A stretch of DNA of 64,000 nt from Paenibacillus tundrae (GTDB taxonomy: Bacteria; Bacillota; Bacilli; Paenibacillales; Paenibacillaceae), in NCBI RefSeq assembly GCF_030812775.1, contig NZ_JAUSTI010000002.1:310001-374000 (forward strand). The letters run 5' to 3'. Shown here piece after piece: positions 21,959 through 30,508 of the stretch; position 1 is the stretch's first letter; each line of letters begins with the position of its first letter. The notes below the pieces were generated by a model. That model was given only the letters and a program-made list of their open reading frames with translations. It had not been told where the DNA came from and did no database searches. A program made the translations under genes and the position numbers.

Positions 21959-22450
21959 TTAAGTTCTGTTTCGAAGTACACGCTCCAGTAGCCAGCCGAT
22001 GAATATAGAGAACGAAAGTCCAAACATTAGGATTGGAAAGTTATAATACAGTGTATTGGTATACTGGTTCAGCAAGCCAAAGCGGTAGACTGCCGAATCG
22101 GGATCATTCGTGTACCCGTTCAGCTGCTCGCCCAACTGGTGAATGAATTGAACTTCCATGAAGATAAAGAGACCACATAACAAAATAGCTACAATAGGTA
22201 TCAGAGCATACATCCGAACCGAGCGATCACGATGATCATTAAGCCACCTTCTGGTTAACGTCATCGTCCATATACACAGGATAAAAAATGTCAGTATAGA
22301 TGGAAACAGAACTAGAAGACCCAGATTCCCGTTACCAGAAACTCCTCTACCCGGTTCATGCTGAATGGTTGAAATATGTACACCTCCGACCATCAACACA
22401 TTCCAGAGCAGAAAAAAAAGATACGGTTTATGAATTCGTTTCATCATCAC
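21959..22450 (-). CDS. Four-helix membrane protein, unknown function
   Basis: Product of about 163 aa with four hydrophobic segments (around residues 8-25, 45-65, 80-100 and 140-158). A polar extracytoplasmic loop lies between the third and fourth (QFIHQLGEQLNGYTNDPDSA). No family is recognised. The start cluster is GTG-ATG-ATG with a weak ribosome-binding site, so the exact first residue is uncertain. It is convergent with the fragment to its left and divergent from the cyclase gene. Confidence 0.6.
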   Translation of the reverse strand: MMMKRIHKPYLFFLLWNVLMVGGVHISTIQHEPGRGVSGNGNLGLLVLFPSILTFFILCIWTMTLTRRWLNDHRDRSVRMYALIPIVAILLCGLFIFMEVQFIHQLGEQLNGYTNDPDSAVYRFGLLNQYTNTLYYNFPILMFGLSFSIFIGWLLERVLRNRT

Positions 22451-22664
22451 TATTTTTTATAGGAGTTCAAATATGAGAATAAGCACAAATGACACCGATG
22501 AAACATGTAACGAAGCAACTTTATTGTGTAATATCATTCATGAAATAAAACCTCATCGCATAAAACGATAAATGGTGTACTATTCAGACGGTTCGGTTGC
22601 TTGCCTCTCTTCAGTCTTTACATTCTAGGTCATAATAGGTAATGAATAAAGGAGCGATTGGAAG

Positions 22665-23336
22665 ATGACACGAATACTCTTGTCCTATCCTCTTAGCACA
22701 CATACGCCCATATATAAGGGTAATCCCCCGGTACAGATTCTACAGCAGTCGAGTACCGACCAAGGTGATCTGTATAATCAGTTCATTATTACTTCCCTTA
22801 ACCATAACGGCACCCACATTGATGGACCATGGCATTTTAACCCTCAAGGGAAAAAGTTAACAGAGATCCCGTTAGACAACTTTATCTTCAACCATCCAAC
22901 CGTTATCGATGTTCCCAAACAAGATGATGAGCTAATCACCAAAGAAGATCTTGAACCTTATGAACATCAGATTGCTGGCTCGGATCTGGTTTTGATTCGC
23001 ACTGGTTTTGGGAACATTCGTTCAACAGACCCTGAACGGTACAGTAATCATAACCCGGGTCTTGCAGCATCTGCCGCCCGTTATCTGATGGTTTTTGACT
23101 CATTGCGGGCGGTTGGATTGGACTCGATCTCAGCTGGTGCGGCTAATCATCCAGATGAAGCCGTTGCTTTTCACCAAACGATATTAGGGAAAGACCGCGT
23201 AGACGGCAAGTATATTCTAGTCATTGAAGACATGAATCTTAATCATGATCTGTCTAATATTAGCCAGGTTTACGCGATCCCATTGTACATTGAAGGTGTG
23301 GACAGCAGTTTTGCAACCGTGTTTACCGAAACCTAA
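22665..23336 (+). CDS. Cyclase-family hydrolase (kynurenine formamidase-like)
   Basis: Metal-dependent hydrolase of 223 aa in the cyclase/KynB superfamily. The metal-binding motif HxGTHxDxPxHF is present as HNGTHIDGPWHF (residues about 47-58), and a later His in VAFHQTILGKDR fits the active site. Substrates in the family include formylkynurenine, isatin and polyketide rings. No kynurenine-pathway gene is nearby, so the substrate is unassigned. AAAGGAG lies 10 bases before the ATG. It is monocistronic. Confidence 0.85.
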   Translation: MTRILLSYPLSTHTPIYKGNPPVQILQQSSTDQGDLYNQFIITSLNHNGTHIDGPWHFNPQGKKLTEIPLDNFIFNHPTVIDVPKQDDELITKEDLEPYEHQIAGSDLVLIRTGFGNIRSTDPERYSNHNPGLAASAARYLMVFDSLRAVGLDSISAGAANHPDEAVAFHQTILGKDRVDGKYILVIEDMNLNHDLSNISQVYAIPLYIEGVDSSFATVFTET

Positions 23337-23340
23337 TTGT

Positions 23341-23388
23341 ATCAAAAAACGCGCCGAGAGAACTCTTCTCTCTAGCGCGTTTTTGATT
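23341..23388. terminator. Bidirectional terminator
   Basis: Long hairpin ATCAAAAAACGCGC / GCGCGTTTTTGAT with inner GAGAGA/TCTCTC, between convergent cyclase and yitT genes. Confidence 0.9.
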
Positions 23389-23392
23389 CATC

Positions 23393-24265
23393 CTAGTGAA
23401 TATCCTTCTTCTTGAAATTCCCGCCTTTAACCTCGGCTACATCGTATACGACTACAAAAGCCGTAGGATCAATTTCATGAATGATATCTTTAATTTTACT
23501 TTCTTCCATCCGGTTGATGACACACGTAATTTCTTTGAATTGCTCGTTAGAGTATCCACCATACGCATCCGTATATGTTGCTCCACGTCCTAGACGATCA
23601 CGAATGGTTTCGACCATAATCTCTGGTTGATTCGTAATAATTTTGAATGTCTTGGAACCGCTCAAGCCTTCTTCAACGATATGTATAACTTTAGAAGCAA
23701 TAAAGTACGCAAGCCCAGACAGAATCGCACCTTGTAGACCAAATACCGTAGACACAACGATAAACACAAACATGTTGAGGAACAGAATCAGGTCACTCGT
23801 TCCAAATGGGACTTTACGGGATAACAACACAGCCAACATGTCTATTCCATCTAATGCTCCGCCATTACGCAATGCAAGTCCCATACCAAAACCGATAATG
23901 ATACCGCCAACAACGGTAACCAGCAAAGTATCGCCTTGAATAATCGTTGGCACATGGTGCATCAGACTGGTGCTAACCGCAAGTGAAGCAATACCAATGA
24001 CCGAATATAAAGCAAAACTCTTACCGATCTGCTTATAACCAAGCCATACAAAAGGAATGTTAATAAGCCCGATCAACATCCCGAGTGGTAGTCCGAACAA
24101 TTGTGATCCTACGATACTAAGACCGGTTACGCCGCCGTCCGAGACATTGTTCGGAATCAATATGGCTTCCAGACCATATGCCGTGATAAATCCCCCGATA
24201 ATAATTAACAATACTTTGGAGAGGATCTTCAGCTTGTTCGATTTTTGTATTCTGTTTTGATTCAT
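23393..24265 (-). CDS. YitT-family membrane protein
   Basis: Membrane protein of 290 aa with the DUF161-DUF2179 arrangement. Five to six hydrophobic segments occupy residues 10-200 (GLEAILIPNNVSDGGVTGL and GMGLALRNGGALDGIDML are family hallmarks). The C-terminal cytoplasmic DUF2179 domain includes GRGATYTDAYGGYSNEQFKE. Function in the cell is unresolved for the family. ATG at 24265 is preceded by AAGGGGG at 7 bases; the upstream in-frame ATG at 24340 has no site. Confidence 0.88.
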   Translation of the reverse strand: MNQNRIQKSNKLKILSKVLLIIIGGFITAYGLEAILIPNNVSDGGVTGLSIVGSQLFGLPLGMLIGLINIPFVWLGYKQIGKSFALYSVIGIASLAVSTSLMHHVPTIIQGDTLLVTVVGGIIIGFGMGLALRNGGALDGIDMLAVLLSRKVPFGTSDLILFLNMFVFIVVSTVFGLQGAILSGLAYFIASKVIHIVEEGLSGSKTFKIITNQPEIMVETIRDRLGRGATYTDAYGGYSNEQFKEITCVINRMEESKIKDIIHEIDPTAFVVVYDVAEVKGGNFKKKDIH

Positions 24266-24407
24266 TCCATTTCCCCCTTGATGAACAATGCACAACGTAA
24301 ATTTTAGCAAACATAAAAAATAGTCTATAACAAAAATCACACTTTTGGCAATAGAAGGTCATTTAAAAACGCATGTTACGCTATCTATGAAATCCAAGCT
24401 CATTACA

Positions 24408-24764
24408 TTATTTCCCGATAAATGATCGATATGCCACAATTTTAAGTTCCAGCATTTCGTTCGCGGCATGAAGGTTGTTCATCTGATCTTCAACGGCTCT
24501 CTTATGGTTCTCCAGCAGTTCCAAACGTTCTGGAGCTGTATGCTCGCCTTCTTGAAATAACGAAGCATACTTTTTGATGACAGCGATCGGCATTTGTGTT
24601 TCTTTTAACTTGATGACAAACTGCAGCCATTTGAGATGAGACTCATTGTATCGCCTGTCTCCACCGGCATCACGAAGCGGAATGATGATCTGCTCCTTCT
24701 CGTAATACCGTAACGTATACGCACTAATCCCGAGCAACTCAGCGACTTCACCAATCGTATGCAT
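24408..24764 (-). CDS. MerR-family transcriptional regulator
   Basis: Regulator of 118 aa: N-terminal winged helix MHTIGEVAELLGISAYTLRY with the MerR arginine wing (GGDRRYNES), then a dimerisation coiled coil (residues about 80-110). It lacks metal-binding cysteines and belongs to the small AdhR/YfmP-like group that often controls an adjacent dehydrogenase. AAAGGAG lies 7 bases before ATG 24764. It is divergent from the SDR gene, and the elongated promoter between them is a typical MerR target. Confidence 0.9.
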   Translation of the reverse strand: MHTIGEVAELLGISAYTLRYYEKEQIIIPLRDAGGDRRYNESHLKWLQFVIKLKETQMPIAVIKKYASLFQEGEHTAPERLELLENHKRAVEDQMNNLHAANEMLELKIVAYRSFIGK

Positions 24765-24790
24765 GGTTGTACTCCTTTCCATTTTCTTGC

Positions 24791-24821
24791 TTGACTTAGA
24801 GTAAGCTCTAATCAGTATAAT
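24791..24821 (+). promoter_or_regulatory. MerR-type long-spacer promoter for the SDR gene
   Basis: -35 TTGACT, a 19-base spacer and perfect -10 TATAAT. The spacer start holds the dyad CTTAGAGTAAGCTCTAA, the operator form used by small MerR activators. Confidence 0.8.
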
Positions 24822-24877
24822 CAACTCGTAGTCACATCACAATATTAAATACTGAAATTAGATTCGGAGGAATTCTC

Positions 24878-25660
24878 ATGAAATACACCGTAATTACTGG
24901 AGCAAGTTCAGGCATTGGATATGAAGCAGCTTTGGCATTTGCCGCACGCGGTAAACATCTGATTTTAGCTGCACGCAGAACCGCTGAGTTGGAACAGTTA
25001 AAATCCAAAATTGCTGAAATAGATAACACGTTAGACGTTGTGATTCGCACCGTAGATCTATCCATTGCCGCGGATGTACATGCTTTCTATGAAAGCTTGA
25101 ACGGTTATTCCATCGAAACATGGATCAACAATGCTGGCTTTGGCAATTTTGCCTCAGTTGGTGAGCAACACTTGCCTAAAATTGAACAAATGCTTCATCT
25201 CAATATTGAAGCACTTACAATTCTCTCCACTCTCTATGTTCGGGATTATGCCGAAACTCCGGGCACACAAATTATCAACATCTCTTCAGGAGGCGGCTAT
25301 ACGATTGTACCGGATGCGGTAACGTACTGTGCGACCAAGTTTTATGTCAGTGCCTTTACCGAAGGTCTGGCCCAGGAGCTTAAAAGCAAACATGTTCCTA
25401 TGCAAGCCAAAGTGCTCGCACCTGCTGCGACAGAAACCGAGTTTGCTGAACGTGCCTTTGATCTAGATCAGTTCCAGTATGAAGGGCGTGTGCCTAAGTT
25501 CCATACAGCCGAGCAGATGGCCGGATTTTTACTAGATCTGTATGACAGCGAATATGTCGTAGGGATCGTGAATGGACTAACGTATGAATTTGAACTGAAA
25601 GACCCAATCTTCCCTTATGCCACCAGAGCAGCAAGTAAACCCGTGGACTCAAACAAGTAA
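24878..25660 (+). CDS. Short-chain dehydrogenase/reductase
   Basis: Classical NAD(P)-dependent SDR of 260 aa. Cofactor motif TGASSGIG is at residues 7-14, structural NNAG at about 88-91, catalytic Ser in INISSGGG and catalytic YxxxK as YCATK. Arg residues after the second strand (LAARRTAELE) suggest NADPH. The substrate is unknown. It is transcribed from the MerR-type promoter 57 bases upstream, so it is probably induced by an electrophile or similar MerR ligand (inference). Confidence 0.9.
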   Translation: MKYTVITGASSGIGYEAALAFAARGKHLILAARRTAELEQLKSKIAEIDNTLDVVIRTVDLSIAADVHAFYESLNGYSIETWINNAGFGNFASVGEQHLPKIEQMLHLNIEALTILSTLYVRDYAETPGTQIINISSGGGYTIVPDAVTYCATKFYVSAFTEGLAQELKSKHVPMQAKVLAPAATETEFAERAFDLDQFQYEGRVPKFHTAEQMAGFLLDLYDSEYVVGIVNGLTYEFELKDPIFPYATRAASKPVDSNK

Positions 25661-25663
25661 CAC

Positions 25664-25719
25664 AAAAAAAGAGCAGTTTCTAAATCACACTCGTGTGTGA
25701 CTTGGAACTGCTCTTTTTA
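25664..25719. terminator. Bidirectional terminator
   Basis: Stem GAGCAGTT / AACTGCTC with inner TCACAC-TCGT-GTGTGA and flanking A/T runs, between the convergent SDR and nspC genes. Confidence 0.9.
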
Positions 25720-25785
25720 CTTATATAATAACAATATACATCGCTAGAGTAATACCGGTGATAACTTAGGATATATAATAACGTA

Positions 25786-26913
25786 TTAAGCCAATCTTGT
25801 TTTGAAATCTTGGTATCCGAATTCACGTACGATTTCACAATCGCCATCTTTTCGTTTGACTGCAATGGCTGGCAACGGCATGCCGTTGAAGGTATTAGTT
25901 TTCACCATGGAGTAGATCGCCATGTCCTCGAATACGAGACGGTCACCTTCTTGCAAAGGTTGATCGAATGAGTAATCTCCAATGACATCACCAGATAGGC
26001 AAGTTTGTCCACCCAGACGATACAGATGCGCTTTCTCGCCCACTTCTCCCGAACCGATTAGCGGCGGGCGATATGGCATTTCCAGTACATCTGGCATATG
26101 ACATGTAGCTGAAGTATCCAGAATAGCGATATCCATGCCGTTTTTGTGGAAGTCCAGCACGGAAGTTACCAGATATCCTGCATTTAGAGCAACAGCTTCT
26201 CCCGGCTCCAGATATACTTCTAGACCATAGTCGTTCTGCATACGCTTAATGCAAGCTTCCAATCTTGGAATGTCATAGTCTTCACGTGTGATGTGATGTC
26301 CACCACCGAAGTTAATCCATTCCATCTGTGGCAGCCATTGACCGAATTTCTCTACTACAGCGTTCAGCGTTGTCTCCAGATCATCGGAGTTTTGCTGACA
26401 CAATGTGTGGAAATGCAGTCCAGAGACCCCTTCCAGCAGATCTGCTCGGAAATCCTCTTGTTTAGCTCCAAAACGTGAACCCGGAGAACACGGATCATAG
26501 ATCTCGTGTCCTTCTTGGGTTGAACATTCCGGGTTAATGCGCAAACCAACCTTGCGGCCAGCCTGAAGCGCCTTATCCTTAAATTTCGCAAGCTGCGAAA
26601 ATGAGTTGAAAATGATATGGTCACAGATCGAAATAATCTCGTCGATCTCTTCTGCACGGTAAGCTGGCGCAAAAACATGGTTTTCCTTGCCCATTTCCTC
26701 GTGACCCAAACGTGCTTCATACAGTCCACTTGCTGTCGCACCACTCAGGTATTCTCCAATGAGAGGATACATCGCAGTCATGGAAAATGCCTTTTGTGCA
26801 AGCACAATTTTGGCACCTGTACGCTGCATAACCCCGTTCAGGATTTTCAGGTTTTTCTCAATTAGGCTCTCGTCAACAACAAAGCAAGGCGTCGGTAATT
26901 GCTCAAACCGCAT
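25786..26913 (-). CDS. nspC: Carboxynorspermidine/carboxyspermidine decarboxylase
   Basis: PLP enzyme of 375 aa that decarboxylates carboxy(nor)spermidine to (nor)spermidine, the last step of the SAM-independent triamine pathway. It has the alanine racemase-like fold of group IV decarboxylases. The PLP lysine is in IVLAQKAFSM; other active-site motifs are GLHFHTLCQ, NFGGGHH and YLEPGEAV, with the second-subunit Cys in DTSATCHMPD. ATG 26913 begins one base after the upstream stop, so it is translationally coupled to the dehydrogenase. Spermidine versus norspermidine cannot be separated by sequence. Confidence 0.93.
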   Translation of the reverse strand: MRFEQLPTPCFVVDESLIEKNLKILNGVMQRTGAKIVLAQKAFSMTAMYPLIGEYLSGATASGLYEARLGHEEMGKENHVFAPAYRAEEIDEIISICDHIIFNSFSQLAKFKDKALQAGRKVGLRINPECSTQEGHEIYDPCSPGSRFGAKQEDFRADLLEGVSGLHFHTLCQQNSDDLETTLNAVVEKFGQWLPQMEWINFGGGHHITREDYDIPRLEACIKRMQNDYGLEVYLEPGEAVALNAGYLVTSVLDFHKNGMDIAILDTSATCHMPDVLEMPYRPPLIGSGEVGEKAHLYRLGGQTCLSGDVIGDYSFDQPLQEGDRLVFEDMAIYSMVKTNTFNGMPLPAIAVKRKDGDCEIVREFGYQDFKTRLA

Positions 26914-26914
26914 T

Positions 26915-28153
26915 TTAACGAACAAGCTCCGATTGTTTTGCTTCTTCTGGCAGCTCATCAACCAATACCGGGTTGAAGTCTTCTACCCATGGGAGACCCC
27001 ATTTGTTCAGTTCTTCCATGAACGGATCTGGGTTGAACTCTTCGACGTTGAATACACCTGGTTTATTCCATTTACCTGTCATAACCATTGCTGCACCGAT
27101 CATTGCTGGAACGCCTGTTGTGTAAGAGATCGCTTGGGAACCAACTTCTTTGAAGCACTCTTGGTGATCACAGATGTTGTATACATAGTACGTTTTGTCT
27201 TGACCATCTTTTTTACCTTTGAAAATGCAACCGATGTTCGTTTTACCCACTGTACGTGGTCCAAGGGATGCTGGATCTGGCAATACTGCTTTCAAGAATT
27301 GCAATGGAATGATTTGTTTGCCTTCATATTCAATCGGTTCGATTGAAGTCATGCCTACGTTTTCCAATGCTTTCAAGTGAGTCAGGTAGCTTTGGCCAAA
27401 TGTCATGAAGAAACGGATACGTTTCAGACCAGGAATGTTTTTCGCCAAGGACTCCAATTCTTCATGGTACAACAGGTACATATCTTTTTCGCCAACTTCT
27501 TTGAAGTCGTAGACACGTTTGATTTCCATTGGCTTCGTTTCGATCCATTCACCATTTTCCCAGTATCTTCCGTTAGCTGAAACTTCACGGATGTTGATCT
27601 CAGGGTTAAAGTTTGTTGCGAACGGGTAACCGTGGTCACCGCCATTGCAGTCAAGGATATCGATATATTCGATTTCATCGAAATAGTGTTTCAGGGCATA
27701 TGCAGAGAATACGCCAGTTACGCCAGGATCAAATCCGCTTCCGAGCAATGCAGTAATGCCTGCTTTTTCAAAGCGCTCTTTGTAATCCCACTGCCAGCTG
27801 TATTCGAATTTTGCTGTATCTTCTGGCTCATAGTTCGCTGTATCCATGTAGTTTGTTTTCGTTGCAAGACAAGCATCCATGATCGTCAGATCCTGATATG
27901 GCAAAGCCAGATTCATCACGATATCCGGTTTAACTTCGTTGATCAACGCGATCAACTCGTCAACATTGTCAGCATCCACTTGTGCTGTCGTAATTTTTGT
28001 TTTGCCGCCGTCCAACTTCGCTTTAAGTTCGTCACATTTTGATTTTGTACGACTCGCGATGCAGATCTCCTCAAAAACTTCGCTATTTTGAACGCATTTG
28101 TGTACTGCCACAGAAGCAACGCCGCCGGCGCCGATGATTAGTGCTTTTCCCAT
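26915..28153 (-). CDS. Carboxynorspermidine/carboxyspermidine dehydrogenase
   Basis: Saccharopine dehydrogenase-family enzyme of 412 aa. It condenses aspartate semialdehyde with putrescine or diaminopropane and reduces the imine with NADPH. The N-terminus carries the Rossmann motif ALIIGAGGVASVAVHKC. The middle includes ALLGSGFDPGVTGVFSAYAL, and the C-terminus has VYNICDHQECFKEV, as in the Vibrio enzyme. AGGAG lies 8 bases before the ATG. It heads a two-gene operon with nspC. An unusually long leader upstream (to about 28735) contains a small frame and a terminator. Confidence 0.93.
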   Translation of the reverse strand: MGKALIIGAGGVASVAVHKCVQNSEVFEEICIASRTKSKCDELKAKLDGGKTKITTAQVDADNVDELIALINEVKPDIVMNLALPYQDLTIMDACLATKTNYMDTANYEPEDTAKFEYSWQWDYKERFEKAGITALLGSGFDPGVTGVFSAYALKHYFDEIEYIDILDCNGGDHGYPFATNFNPEINIREVSANGRYWENGEWIETKPMEIKRVYDFKEVGEKDMYLLYHEELESLAKNIPGLKRIRFFMTFGQSYLTHLKALENVGMTSIEPIEYEGKQIIPLQFLKAVLPDPASLGPRTVGKTNIGCIFKGKKDGQDKTYYVYNICDHQECFKEVGSQAISYTTGVPAMIGAAMVMTGKWNKPGVFNVEEFNPDPFMEELNKWGLPWVEDFNPVLVDELPEEAKQSELVR

Positions 28154-28260
28154 TTTTCATTCTCCTATCCCCATATGTAGGTTCGTTTTTTTTTGTACGA
28201 TTCCATGCCATCACAGATTGTATTGTTTCATTATGCAACGTTCACCCGCTACTGATACAA

Positions 28261-28312
28261 TAAAAAAAGCAAGGTGAAAAATGCCGCATATTTGCGCATC
28301 ATCACACTTGCT
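28261..28312 (-). terminator. Leader terminator (attenuator candidate) before the polyamine operon
   Basis: Read leftward: GCAAGTGTG pairs with CACCTTGC, inner GATGCGC pairs with GCGGCAT, then seven T. It lies about 110 bases upstream of the dehydrogenase start, inside the leader, so readthrough would be needed for expression unless a promoter lies between. Confidence 0.75.
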
Positions 28313-28367
28313 TGTTGATATACATCATAAATAAGACGTGAAGACTCCTTGACCAAAAAAAATTCAC
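28302..28367 (-). CDS. Putative leader peptide of the polyamine operon
   Basis: GTG-started frame of 21 codons with AAAGGAG 5 bases upstream, a near-ideal site. The peptide begins with the initiator then NFFWSRSLHVLFMMY and ends NKQV. Its TGA lies inside the 5' arm of the terminator at 28261-28312, the geometry expected for translation-coupled attenuation. An in-frame ATG ten codons upstream is an alternative start with a weak site. No experimental support; inference from layout. Confidence 0.45.
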   Translation of the reverse strand: MNFFWSRSLHVLFMMYINKQV

Positions 28368-28499
28368 AAGAACTCCTTTGGCGGAAAGCTCCTTCATGTA
28401 TATCAATATTGGATCAGAGTCTATATAGCAAATAATTCGCCTTTACCACTCTTATTGACCGTTTCACAAGTTGATGTGCAAATGCACTGGTTGTAAAGT

Positions 28500-28625
28500 A
28501 ACCAACTTATAAAATTTGAGCTTTGAACTCAATCAATAAGGCAACATAAGTTGCCAATCGGCGTTTGACCCGGCTGTCCGTATGGCCTTAACTTCCTGGT
28601 AGAAGTGGTCAAATTTATCTGCTGG
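28500..28625 (-). ncRNA. Structured leader segment upstream of the polyamine operon
   Basis: On the minus strand several nested stems occur in order. TTTGACC pairs with GGGTCAAA and encloses ACTTC-TACCAG-GAAGT and a GGCC/GCC pair; then come GGCAAC-TTAT-GTTGCC and a GAGTT-CAAA-GCTC hairpin. AAATTT blocks at both outer ends can pair. No known riboswitch class is recognised. It could instead be the 3' region of the deaminase transcript or a decayed gene. Confidence 0.35.
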
Positions 28626-28739
28626 AAAGCTCTAATTCATATTGATAAATCAACTTTCCAAAATCACAGGTATTACACTATCAGACGTTTCCGAAAAAAT
28701 CAAGCCATATTTTAAAATTAATTTTGAGAGCCCATTAAA

Positions 28740-29198
28740 CTATACATGGAATTGGTAACCCTCGAATACCTTCAGCCCTTCTTGATTGAGCATTTCCTTT
28801 ACAACCTCAGGCTGTTGCGGACTTTTCGCAAACACTTCCTCACAAGAGATCATGATGTTACTGCCAGCAATTCCCGCCAATTGATCATGGGATACACTAT
28901 ACACAAGTCTGCCGAGATTGGACCACACCATCGCTCCGGAGCACATTACGCATGGCTCACAACTCGTATACAAAGTGTATTCGCTCAAGTCAAATACGTG
29001 ATGCTCTGAACAAAATTTTCTTATAAGTCCAATTTCGGCGTGATGAGTCGGATCACAAAACGTATTAATTTTATTTTCACCAATCATCATGACCTCTTCA
29101 TTCTTAACCAGAATTGCACCAAAAGGTTCGTTAGCCTCTTGGCGCGCTTGCCGTGCAATTTCAATGGCTTTATGCATATAATATTCATCTGTTCTCAT
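28740..29198 (-). CDS. Nucleoside/guanine deaminase-like zinc enzyme
   Basis: Cytidine deaminase-fold protein of 152 aa. The zinc site is complete: His and catalytic Glu in THHAEIGLI, and the two cysteines in SCEPCVMCSGAM. Size and motif order match the guanine deaminase/TadA family. No tRNA-specific C-terminal TadA features could be confirmed, so a free base or nucleoside substrate is more likely. GGAGG lies 8 bases before ATG 29198, excluding an upstream frame extension to 29333. It is upstream of, and co-directional with, the polyamine operon but separated by 580 bases. Confidence 0.85.
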   Translation of the reverse strand: MRTDEYYMHKAIEIARQARQEANEPFGAILVKNEEVMMIGENKINTFCDPTHHAEIGLIRKFCSEHHVFDLSEYTLYTSCEPCVMCSGAMVWSNLGRLVYSVSHDQLAGIAGSNIMISCEEVFAKSPQQPEVVKEMLNQEGLKVFEGYQFHV

Positions 29199-29219
29199 CT
29201 GTCTAACCTCCATGAACAT

Positions 29220-29660
29220 TAATAATCCTATAACACCTAAGCTTATGTAGCATCTAACTCGATAACATCTGCCGAATACCTCTATTCTATCATGATTACT
29301 AATACAGGTATGACAAAATCCCCGCAAATTCAAACCAGATCAGTACATCCGAAGGGTTAAATTGAAACTCCCTACATTTCGATTCATTGTCTAAATGTCA
29401 ACAACAACATATTGTTCGCTCTTCTCACTCTCATATTAAGCCAACCTTATCTCCCACCTACACAGCAACTGAAATCAAAACCGTAATTAAATGAAGCGAA
29501 TATTAATAAGGCAATGATGGATATTCATTCATCTCTATCGAGTGATCATCGTTACTTCAATTTTCTCTGACATAAATGAAATGCATATGTGAATTACGAA
29601 AATATTACAAAATAGCGGATATTAATATCATATTTCACACCATAAAAACTTGCCCATTGA
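29220..29660. other. Gene-free stretch
   Basis: AT-rich sequence upstream of the deaminase and tetR promoters. I find no coding frame, structured element or repeat I can support here. Confidence 0.6.
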
Positions 29661-29666
29661 GTAAAT

Positions 29667-29695
29667 TTGCACATTGTGCAAGTTGTTGTTATGAT
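29667..29695 (+). promoter_or_regulatory. Promoter and overlapping operator for tetR-mmpL
   Basis: -35 TTGCAC (29667-29672), 17-base spacer, -10 TATGAT (29690-29695). The perfect palindrome TTGCACA-T-TGTGCAA at 29667-29681 covers the -35, as expected for TetR autorepression. Confidence 0.75.
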
Positions 29696-29839
29696 AATTT
29701 CACAGCATTATTTGCTCACCTATATTCTCATGATCTTAAATGTTATTAGACCTAAGGGGGGAATTCTATTCACAATCTAACGACTGACCAATTCCGCCAG
29801 CTTCGCTGGAGATGGAGATGAACGCATAAGCGACCGCTC

Positions 29840-30460
29840 ATGATTAAACGAAATTTACGACATCTAAAAAAAGAAGCGACCGAAAAGGCGCTTGCCAGCA
29901 TTGCATTTGAACTTACCCTGAAACATGGGCTCGACGGTTTTACGGTGGAAGATATTGTGCAAAAAGCAGGTTATTCTCGCCGAACGTTTGCCAATTACTT
30001 CACTTGTAAGGAAGAAGCTGTCGCAAGAGGAGCTACATCTGTTCAGAATACGGCTGAACTAGAGCATTTACTCACCGAACTGCCCGAGCACGCCTCCCTG
30101 CTCGATGTTCTCTACCAATTAATTAAAATGCAGCTCACTACAGAACTAATCGGAAGATTGCATCAACTCTTATTGTTGTCTAAGACCTATCCTGTGCTGG
30201 AGCCACATTACCTCGGGGCAATGCATCAAATGCAGACACAAGCTCAAGAAACACTGCTGGATCTGTCTGATGGAAAATACGATGAAATCTATACTTATCT
30301 TCTACTTAACTCGATCTATGGAACAATTAATCCATTAATTGACGGAAGACTCAATGTGTTACTGCCAGGTGAGGTTGTTACAGATAATACAAAAGAGGGT
30401 GCAGTCACGTTTGACCAGTTTTTAGAAACCGTATTTGATCATTTGCGAAAAGGCTTCTAG
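29840..30460 (+). CDS. TetR-family transcriptional regulator
   Basis: Repressor of 206 aa. The N-terminal helix-turn-helix is residues about 15-60 (ASIAFELTLKHGLDGFTVED then AGYSRRTFANYFTCKEEAV), followed by a helical ligand domain. It is 48 bases upstream of the MMPL exporter and co-directional, so it probably represses that exporter and itself through the palindrome at 29667-29681. The ATG has no good ribosome-binding site. A GGGGGG run lies 80 bases upstream, in front of a short frame reading LTTDQFRQLRWRWR that lacks a normal start. Confidence 0.88.
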   Translation: MIKRNLRHLKKEATEKALASIAFELTLKHGLDGFTVEDIVQKAGYSRRTFANYFTCKEEAVARGATSVQNTAELEHLLTELPEHASLLDVLYQLIKMQLTTELIGRLHQLLLLSKTYPVLEPHYLGAMHQMQTQAQETLLDLSDGKYDEIYTYLLLNSIYGTINPLIDGRLNVLLPGEVVTDNTKEGAVTFDQFLETVFDHLRKGF

Positions 30461-30508
30461 CCTCCCATCATTCATATGCATCTATTCAAAGGAGTGTAAA
30501 AGAGAGAA

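Noticed and set aside
28501..28590. Coding remnant reading HTDSRVKRRLATYVALLIEF on the minus strand
   Set aside because: The frame is short, start-less and coincides with paired stems; kept only as an alternative explanation for the structured segment.
28740..29333. Longer deaminase start at 29333
   Set aside because: The extra 45 residues lack a ribosome-binding site and similarity to the family; GGAGG before 29198 decides the start.
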